From Serripes groenlandicus (Eukaryota > Mollusca > Bivalvia > Cardiida > Cardiidae), in assembly GCA_031761405.1 (NCBI GenBank), contig JASEVX010000007.1:43044411-43108410 (forward strand): a DNA stretch of 64,000 nt, written 5' to 3'. The notes beneath the pieces were generated by a model that worked only from the letters and a program-made list of their open reading frames with translations, ran no database searches and was not told where the DNA came from. The position numbers and the translations under genes were made by a program. Numbering within the stretch: position 1 is the stretch's first letter; the number at the start of each line of letters is the position of its first letter. Of this stretch, positions 55,801-64,000 are shown one piece after another.

Positions 55801-56530
55801 CTTTCGTACATATGCGAGGACTATTCTTGCTTGAAACTCCCAAGTTATGACATTAGTGAACATTGGTGAACAGATTTTCAGACCGTTATAATCTCAAAAG
55901 TAAACCAGAATGTATCAACCCACCGCGGGTTGCATGGATCATTTAAAACAAAACACAGCTAACTGTTCATCACCAAAGAATGATAAAAGGCTTCGTTGTT
56001 GTCTGCAAATGCAATCATACGTGTCTATTCACAAAAAGTCAACCGGTTAAAAATGCAAATATAGAGAAAATGTATAATTAACATTTGTCCTTGTTTGGCG
56101 CTATGAAATTCCAGCTATAAGCAATGGCGGAAGTGTGTGACACTGAATTGAATGGTGGTAAATAGCTAGAATATACCGGAATAACCAAATATTAAATATT
56201 TTTTTGCTGTGGTTTTAATTTATAATATTTTGAGTATTCAGAAAATAGGTCGCTTTAATGCAATCTCATCTTTTATATATATTACCAAGGTGGCCATTCA
56301 AATATCAGTGTTTCCAGTTCTTTGATTTCTTATACTTTAAAAGCTTTTGTCAAGCTTTTGGAAAATGTGTCAAATGTCGCCTCATAAAACCATTTTTCTA
56401 CAATTTTCTTTTAACGGGGGTGATGAATTTTTGCCATAAAAGTCAACTATATCAGTTCAATTAAATAACTTAACTGCTTGCAGTATTACACCAAAAGTCC
56501 ATTTTAACCGCGACAAGCAATTTTGGGGTC
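55801..56530. other. Unassigned spacer
   Basis: No recognised gene or element. Confidence 0.4.
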
Positions 56531-56753
56531 TTAACCCTTTCCCACATTTAACAAATTAGCTGCAGAAGACTTTCAAACATCTACCTAGAACATGGACAGT
56601 CTCTAAAACTATTATAATTATTAAAAAGTGTTGAAAACATTGTTGCTAAGTAGAAACTGCTCCTTCTAAGCAACTTATCATTTTTTTAACAATGTTTTCA
56701 AAGGGTGTCCCCTTAAAGGCATAAGAAAGTGTCTGTAATTGGGAAAGGCTTAA
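56531..56753. mobile_element. MITE family A, diverged
   Basis: TTAACCCTTTCCCACATTTA to ATTGGGAAAGGCTTAA. GTTGAAAACATTGTTGCTAA and ACAATGTTTTCAAAG survive. The hairpin is GAAACTGCTCCTTCTAAGCA. Confidence 0.7.
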
Positions 56754-57249
56754 TGCAAATTCATCCAGTGAAGACTAAGGCGAGCCTATACATTCGCACA
56801 GTTACACCTGAGTATTCACTTGCCGTCTATATGTATTTCGCCTAAGGTGAATTTGTTTACAAATATCTATAACTATAATCCTATTAGTTATACGCAAAGT
56901 TCACCTTTCTGTGATTTCATTTCTTATTCCACAAGAAACCACGAGGCAATGTTGGTGTATCTGAAAAGGACCCTCATTATCAAGATACATGGGCTACATT
57001 GGGCGAAAAGGGTCCACGCCAACACGTGTGAGCATGGAGACTGGGCGAGCCAGTGCATGTGCATCGTGAATCTCACCTGAGTCTTCACTGTTTGCATAAC
57101 CTTACAAGAGTAATTTGTTCGTACTTCAAAAACTTAAAAGTCAGATGTCATGTATGTATCTAGGCACATGCGTCTAATATAAACCACCAGTGTTCGAAAT
57201 GCAAAGATAGTTGATTTATTGTTTACCGATAAACTATTACAGAATATAA
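56754..57249. other. Unassigned spacer
   Basis: Nothing supported. The 86-codon frame 56820-57080 is unrecognised. AACACGTGTGAGCATGG and similar phrases are not repeated elsewhere. Confidence 0.35.
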
Positions 57250-57400
57250 TTCGACTTGGGCGGTGCTCCAAAAAAAAACACCGTTAACGTAAGTACTACA
57301 CGACCTGCCTGCGCATCATGGGTATAACCTTCTGTGACTAATTGGCGAACAATGCACCGCAAGGTTAGACTGCGTGAATGCGCTTGATGATCGGGGGATA
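57250..57400. repeat. Dispersed repeat shared with 46518-46735
   Basis: GGGCGGTGCTCC, CTGTGACTAATTGGCGAACA, GGTTAGACTGCGTGAATGCG and ATCGGGGGATATAC align in order with the earlier copy, which has longer spacing. Confidence 0.5.
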
Positions 57401-57895
57401 TACTGGTTGCTAATTCCCTAAGGTGCTGGGATTTCTCAAAGCACCGTTCATTTAATCAGGGAAAATCAAGATTACTATTTTCATACACACAAGCCAATCT
57501 TTGTGCAATGTCTCTTTTGTACTGTTTAAACTTACCATAGATAAATCCATAAAATTGGTCGAAACAGACACATTATCACAGTGTGGGTTTTTTATTGTTG
57601 ATATTTGAAATTATACTACTCGGTTTTGGCGCTATTAACACATTTTGTAACAAGTCAGTTGAATTGTTAGGAATCGCGTCAATAAATACGCGATAAACGT
57701 ATCTCGTACAGCATCATTCATCGTCAATTTCAACAGAACAGTGACATCGCAACAAAACATGATAAAGTGGGCGATATGAAATAACCGACAAGTCGTGTTA
57801 ATTTCACACGATATCTATCTGTCATTGAATTATTAAGACAGTTCAAAAAAATACGCACCGTGACATAGGAAAATACAATACAATATGTCCTGCGT
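57401..57895. other. Unassigned spacer
   Basis: Nothing recognised. Confidence 0.35.
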
Positions 57896-58076
57896 TTAAC
57901 TATTTCCCACATTCAACAAATCTGAAGTATAGACAACCCTGAAAGCATCAAGGCAAACACATAGAAAATCTCTATGAATGAAAGTAAAATTACTCTTTTT
58001 GTCACGATGTTATCATCAAAATGTCTGCTGCAGAGGCGGCGAAAAGTGTCTATACATGTATATGGGAAAGAGTTAA
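57896..58076. mobile_element. MITE family A, centre deleted
   Basis: TTAACTATTTCCCACATTCA to TATGGGAAAGAGTTAA, 181 bp. ATGAAAGTAAAATTACTC joins TTTTTGTCACGATGTTATCA with one hairpin arm lost. Confidence 0.7.
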
Positions 58077-59084
58077 TAAACAGAAACCTTTTGCGTGAAA
58101 ATCAAGTCTTTTTCAATGTTGTCTGTGAAATCCTACTTCGTTTTGCTGGGACGAAGTGAATGTGTATGCATGTCTATTATGAAAGCACCATGCCTTTTCT
58201 GTTACAAAGCAAATCCCAGCAAACAGGTGCGTTGCGTTGCTTACTAGAGTACTTTTTCGAGCACACTGTGGAAAAGAAAGCCAAAACAAACCAAACCCCT
58301 TAAACTTCGAGAGAGGAAAAAAAAAAATCGCAAAAGGGGTATGTCGTATGATATAGATTCATCCGCATTTGGATAGTTTTCACATTTTAACATTTACTTT
58401 AAGTTTACGTTGACAATAACATTTCAGTATGTTAAATGTGAAACAGATTGAAGCAGTATATGTTTAAATTGAGTATAAACCCAATCACTATTATTTTGTC
58501 GCATGTTTGCAAGACGTTGATAACACAAAATCATCCGGGAAATCAACCAAACAAGATCGAATTATAATCCACGTAATTTATGGACTGTTTGATTTATTGG
58601 GGTGTAAAGGTTTATCAGGCATATAGACTGTTTTCACATTCTCTAAGAATTGAAACAGGAAGTTATGAAAATGAGAGGTTATAGAGACATAAGCGTTTAT
58701 GTGTTTTGTGTAATAAAAACATTTTTCTATTTTTTATTTTTATTATTTTTCTTATTTTTCTATTATTATCTATTTATCTATCTTGAATGGTAAATATTCG
58801 ATTTTGGTGTATATTTCATATTTATTGGAATTGATTTTACATTTGTTGTATTGTATATATTACTATGATGTGGTGTTAGACTAGAAACTATGTAGTTTAC
58901 GTCATCACACTATTGTCATAAATATTGTCATATAACGGCCGTTCACCTTCTCATGTCTTTCTCACACCAGTACTCCACACATCATATTTTCAACACAACT
59001 TGCTGCTTTTTCCACATATCCTGTTAGCCCATTTGGTGGAAGAGGAATGCCGCTCGTCAACAGTGACTTTTGCCAAACGTCGGA
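58077..59084. other. Unassigned AT-rich spacer
   Basis: Includes an A run (58315-58328) and a TTATTTTT-rich low-complexity part (58720-58780). No gene was recognised. Confidence 0.4.
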
Positions 59085-59155
59085 AAGAGTGTTGGCTGAG
59101 CTTGGGTTCGAATTATCAACCGTCGCGTCCGACTGAGCTAACGGGGCTCGGCCCA
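59085..59155 (-). mobile_element. tRNA-like SINE head
   Basis: On the minus strand, CCGAGCCCCGTTAGCTCAGT then CGGACGCGACGGTTGATAAT and TTCGAACCCAAGC give A- and B-box-like parts. The overall fold is poor. The body on its 3' side (58925-59084) is not recognised. Confidence 0.45.
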
Positions 59156-59449
59156 AGCTATTTAAAGAACTACAATTTCGGACGTTGTTTATTGTGTTAC
59201 TCGTTAAACGCGACAATTTGTAATGGCTTTAAAGGATCTGTTTCACTATTCGTGGTCTAATTACTTTTGTGTTCAAACGTGCATTGTTAGTGAAGGCAAA
59301 CACAATTTATGAAAACCTTTATTTTAAATTGTTAGTTATTTACCCAGAATATTCTTCCCTTTACTACTGCCAATTACCTTTTACATGTAGAACTTTCTTG
59401 ATAAATGTTATAGGTTTACTCAACATAATTAGCTATACAAAATATCTCT
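59156..59449. other. Lead-in to the 30-bp array
   Basis: A plus-strand frame beginning at 59269 runs into the array. Its non-repeat start (MFKRALLVKANTIYENLYFK) shows no family resemblance and no signal peptide, so the frame is probably incidental. Confidence 0.35.
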
Positions 59450-62430
59450 GCAATGGTGAAACACTGGTACCGATAATAAGCAATGGTGAAACACTGGTAC
59501 CGCAAATACGTAATGGTGAAACACTGGTACCGCAAATACGTAATGGTGAAACACTGGTACCGCAAATACGCAATGGTGAAACACTGGTACCGCAAATACG
59601 CAATGGTGAAACACTGGTACCGCAAATACGTAATGGTGAAACACTGGTACCGCAAATACGTAATGGTGAAACACTGGTATCGCAAATACGCAATGGTGAA
59701 ACACTGGTACCGCAAATACGTAATGGTGAAACACTGGAAGCTCAAATACGCAATGGTGAAACACTGGTACCGCAAATACGCAATGGTGAAACACTGGTAC
59801 CACAAATACGCAATGGTGAAACACTGGTACCGCAAATACGCAATGGTGAAACACTGGTACCGCAAATACGTAATGGTGAAAAAAAGGTACCGCAAATACG
59901 TAATGGTGAAACACTGGTATCGCAAATAAGCAATGGTGAAACACTGGTAGCGCAAATACGCAATGGTGAAACACTGGTACCGCAAATACGTAATGGTGAA
60001 ACACTGGTACCGCAAATACGTAATGGTGAAACACTGGTACCGCAAATACGTAATGGTGAAACACTGGTACCGCAAATACGTAATGGTGAAACACTGGTAG
60101 CGCAAATACGCAATGGTGAAACACTGGTACCGCAAATACGCAATGGTGAAACACTGGTAGCGCAAATACGTAATGGTGAAACACTGGTACCGCAAATACG
60201 TAATGGTGAAACACTGGTACCGCAAATACGTAATGGTGAAACACTGGTAGCGCAAATACGCAATGGTGAAACACTGGTACCGCAAATACGCAATGGTGAA
60301 ACACTGGTACCGCAAATACGTAATGGTGAAACACTGGTACCGCAAATACGTAATGGTGAAACACTGGTACCGCAAATATGTAATGGTGAAACACTGGTAC
60401 CGCAAATACGCAATGGTGAAACACTGGTACCGCAAATACGTAATGGTGAAACACTGGTACCGCAAATATGTAATGGTGAAACACTGGTACCGCTAATAAG
60501 CAATGGTGAAACACTGGTACCGCAAATACGTAATGGTGAAACACTGGTACCGCAAATATGTAATGGTGAAACACTGGTACCGCTAATAAGCAATGTTGAA
60601 ACACTGGTACCGCAAATACGCAATGGTGAAACACTAGTACCGCAAATATGTAATGGTGAAACACTGGTACCGCAAATACGCAATGGTGAAACACTGGTAC
60701 CGCAAATACGTAATGGTGAAACACTGGTACCGCAAATATGTAATGGTGAAACACTGGTACCGCTAGTAAGCAATGGTGAAACACTGGTACCGCAAATACG
60801 TAATGGTGAAACACTGGTACCGCAAATATGTAATGGTGAAACACTGGTACCGCAAATACGTAATGGTGAAACACTGGTACCGCAAATATGTAATGGTGAA
60901 ACACTGGTACCGCTAATAAGCAATGGTGAAACACTGGTAGCGCAAATACGTAATGGTGAAACACTGGTAGCGCAAATACGCAATGGTGAAACACTGGTAC
61001 CGCAAATACGCAATGGTGAAACACTGGTACCGCAAATACGTAATGGTGAAACACTGGTACCGCAAATACGTAATGGTGAAACACTGGTACCGCAAATACG
61101 CAATGGTGAAACACTGGTACCGCAAATACGCAATGGTGAAACACTGGTTCCCTCAAATATGTAATGGTGAAACACTGGTACCGCAAATACGTAATGGTGA
61201 AACACTGGTAGCGCAAATACGAAATGGTGAAACACTGGTACCGCAAATACGTAATGGTGAAACACTGGTACCGCAAATACGTAATGGTGAAACACTGGTA
61301 CCGCAAATACGCAATGGTGAATCACTGGTACCGCAAATACGCAATGGTGAAACACTGGTACCGCAAATACGCAATGGTGAAACACTGGTACCGCAAATAC
61401 GTAATGGTGAAACACTGGTACCGCAAATACGTAATGGTGAAACACTGGTACCGCAAATACGTAATGGTGAAACACTGGTACCGCAAATACGCAATGGTTA
61501 ATCACTGGTACCGCAAATATGCAATGGTGAAACACTGGTACCGCAAATACGTAATGGTGAAACACTGGTAGCGCAAATACGTAATGGTGAAACACTGGTA
61601 CCGCAAATACGCAATGGTTAATCACTGGTACCGCAAATACGCAATGGTGAAACACTGGTACCGCAAATACGCAATGGTTAATCACTGGTACCGCAAATAC
61701 GCAATGGTGAAACACTGGTAGCGCAAATACGTAATGGTGAAGCACTGGTAGCGCAAATACGTAATGGTGAAACACTGGTACCGCAAATACGCAATGGTGA
61801 ATCACTGGTACCGCAAATACGTAATGGTGAAACACTGGTACCGCAAATACGCAATGGTGAAACAGTGGTACCGCAAATACGCAATGGTGAAACACTGGTA
61901 CCGCAAATACGCAATGGTGAATCACTGGTACCACAAATACGTAATGGTGAAACACTGGTACCGCAAATTTTATACGCAATGGTGAAACACTGGTACCGCA
62001 AATATGTAATGGTGAAACACTGGTACCGCAAATACGCAATGGTGAAACACTGGTAGCGCAAATACGCAATGGTGAAACACTGGTACCGCAAATACGCAAT
62101 GGTGAAACACTGGTACCGCAAATACGCAATGGTGAATCACTGGTACCGCAAATACGCAATGGTGAATCACTGGTACCGCAAATACGCAATGGTGAAACAC
62201 TGGTACCGCAAATACGCAATGGTGAAACACTGGTACCGCAAATACGCAATGGTGACACACTGGTACCGCAAATACGCAATGGTGAATCACTAGTACCTCA
62301 AATACGCAATGGTGAAACACTGATACCGCAAATACGCAATGGTGAATCACTAGTACCGCAAATACGCAATGGTGAAACACTGGTACCGCAAATACGTAAT
62401 GGTGAAAGACTGGTACCGCAAATACGAATC
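59450..62430. repeat. 30-bp minisatellite, about 99 units
   Basis: The unit is AATGGTGAAACACTGGTACC then GCAAATACGT, with the last base T or C. Each typical unit has one KpnI site (GGTACC). Since 30 is a multiple of three and the unit lacks stops in five of six frames, very long open frames appear on both strands (NGETLVPQIR and MVKHWYRKYA repeats on plus, ICGTSVSPLR and others on minus). A one-base insertion near 61150 and an eight-base insertion near 61967 break phase. A three-unit higher-order pattern (ACGT, ATGT, TAAGC) recurs at 60421-60920. I do not regard it as coding. Confidence 0.93.
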
Positions 62431-62756
62431 CACACTTGTCGATTGTCTGACTGATTCACTGACTCACTGACTTATTTTTTCACAAAAACAAGATCAACAA
62501 CATTAAGTATGTATCAGCTTTCGCCATATAATTTGATCTCTGGATTCGTTTAAATTCACACCTTTGATACAATTAGTTCATATTGTAGTGATTGACATTA
62601 TCATGTTCCAAAATGTCTCCGTGTCAATTGGGCGATTTGACAGAAAAGTAACACTTTTGACAATAACAATGTCTTGGCGATCTCAGCGTCGATATGTGAG
62701 TAATACGGTTTAATGACTGATTTCTTCAAGCCAACCTTTTTGCTCTTGCACACGCA
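62431..62756. other. Unassigned spacer
   Basis: GACTGATTCACTGACTCACTGACT (62447) is a short tandem motif. Nothing else was seen. Confidence 0.35.
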
Positions 62757-62925
62757 ACTAAAACAGACTGAAATCATTGTGACAAATGGAGAAATTGCTC
62801 CTTTTGCCATAATTATTGCAACTGTATTAAATAATCATACATTCACTAAACGGATTTTCTTTTCTAAATTGTTCGATGTTTTAAAATTTGTTTGCTGCAG
62901 ATTTGTTGTATATGGGAAAGGTTTA
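62757..62925. mobile_element. MITE family A, left-truncated
   Basis: GAAATCATTGTGACAAATGG, GAAATTGCTCCTTTTGCCAT, then TTTGTTTGCTGCAGATTTGT and TATGGGAAAGGTTTAA. The left TIR is absent. Confidence 0.6.
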
Positions 62926-62983
62926 ATCTTTTATTTCTAATATAGACAATCTCGCAAGACGATGGTGCTTTGTCCATTGTGGC

Positions 62984-63556
62984 CCTGTGACACCAGAACG
63001 TTTTAGGCAAACGCTTGGCTAACGTGTTGGAATTCCGGCAACACGCTAGCAAACGCTGACCACGCACGCTGGGACACGCTGTCACACGCTGAGGCAAAAA
63101 TAATATTTTCAGTATACCTAAACTTTCAAGCGTTTGCCAGTGTGTGACTGTACACGCTGACAACGCTGGAGGGTCGTGCATCAAGCGTCGAACGCGCTAG
63201 ACCATCGTTTCCAACCCGCTACTCACACGCTGGTGACACGCGCGTCCGCTATATTCAACCAATCATGTGGTCGTTAAAATACGCTGGCGCGCGTTAGAAC
63301 GCGCTTCTCACGCGCTGGGCAGTCGTTCCTCAGTCGCCGAGTGCGTTTGTCATGCGCTGGCGAACGCTAACGATACGCTGTCATATTTTATCTATAAATG
63401 AGTGATGCTCTCCTCACACGCTGAGTGCGTTCCTCACACGCTACTCACGCGCTTGAATACGCTTTGAACACGTTATCAACGCGCTATAGACACGCTGAAA
63501 TCATGGTACCACTTGACCTTTTCACGCGGTGGCCTAAAACGTTCTGGTGTGACAGG
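62984..63556. mobile_element. 573-bp TIR element with internal ACGCT motif array
   Basis: The ends CCTGTGACACCAGAACGTTT plus TAGGC and GCCTA plus AAACGTTCTGGTGTGACAGG are inverted, with one mismatch in 25. Between them I count 16 ACGCT and five ACGCGCT, often as CACACGCTG, plus a few inverted AGCGT or GTGCGTT. No ORF, and the superfamily is not assigned. A clear target duplication is not visible, although GTCCATT occurs close to both ends. Confidence 0.7.
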
Positions 63557-64000
63557 TCCATTACATGCACACTCTTATTTGAATAGTTTGTACCAGGCAA
63601 CCTTAGCTAGCGCAGAAGGTATATTTATTTAAGATATCTGCCATTTCTGCTGCAAAGGATATTTCAAAATATTTTAAGAGGTCCCGGGATGGAGTCTCGT
63701 GATGAGCGGGTTCTGCCTTTCGGATTTTTCTACACAAACGGCGCGAGAACTGGTTATGTCTCCAAGAAGCAAATATCGAGCGTGATTTATATAAGCTTAA
63801 AGCTTGTTTCACAGTCGATGTAAAATAAATAAGTTTAAACTTAAGAGAGTAAAGTGGACTCATAGCATTACATTTTGGTAGTATGTTTGTTGGAATTACA
63901 CACACAAATATATTACCCGTTTTCAATCAAGAAACCGCTACTTTTTAAACCGAAGTACCTTTTAATTTAATAAAAATAATTAAACTGCAAAACATGCAAT
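63557..64000. other. Unassigned spacer to the window edge
   Basis: No recognised gene. The 107-codon minus frame 63603-63926 has no family match. Confidence 0.35.

Noticed and set aside
59269..61164. 631-codon plus-strand frame of NGETLVPQIR repeats as a gene
   Set aside because: It is a 30-bp minisatellite with five open frames. The non-repeat start has no family resemblance and substitutions are not biased to silent sites.
59742..62279. 845-codon minus-strand frame (ICGTSVSPLR repeats)
   Set aside because: Same array read on the other strand, with frame-shifting insertions, and no start context or domain.

Overview
This window looks like nuclear DNA from a lophotrochozoan animal, most probably a bivalve mollusc. 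The reasons are: AT-rich non-coding sequence packed with small inverted-repeat transposons, tRNA-derived SINEs and minisatellites; no operons or bacterial-type gene density; and one recognisable gene, a multi-copy amidated neuropeptide precursor ending in ...DFVGKR, closest to the molluscan LRNFVamide-type family. The phylum is an inference from family recognition, not a database result.

Layout. 1-5920: SINE tails, two minisatellites, dispersed repeats and a degenerate ~110-145 bp repeat rich in GGTCA. 5921-19240: a block holding many short transposons and the neuropeptide gene (13662-14513, minus strand). 19241-20077: sequence unique to the left side. 20078-20277: exactly 200 N, an arbitrary-size scaffold gap. 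20278-33625: a second copy of 5921-19240. It begins indel-rich, is letter-for-letter the same over about 7.6 kb (10756-18390 versus 25145-32779, including the whole gene), then drifts and diverges. This pattern fits two overlapping contigs or haplotigs joined end to end better than a real tandem gene duplication, so the gene should be counted once until verified. 33626-64000: no confident host gene. It holds a dead non-LTR reverse transcriptase (35840-36570), a dead mariner transposase (41150-42130), SINEs, many TTAA-flanked hairpin MITEs, a MULE-like MITE with perfect termini, a 573-bp inverted-repeat element filled with ACGCT motifs, and minisatellites with 36, 62, 60, 32 and 30 bp units. 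The 30-bp array spans about 3 kb and is open in five of six frames.

Functionally, the only gene product I can support is the secreted neuropeptide precursor: a signal peptide, acidic spacers, dibasic KR cleavage sites and 12 Gly-amidated short peptides (six MRDFVamide plus variants). The rest is mobile and tandem repeat DNA. Four unrelated MITE families are labelled here: A (TTAA target, CCCTTTCCC ends, probably piggyBac-type), B (CGAGGGCTTGGCGTG ends), C (TTAACTCTTTCAGCGCC ends) and D (GAGCCGTTCCACGAG ends). All four carry a strong central hairpin. R1 and R2 label two dispersed repeats without recognised class.
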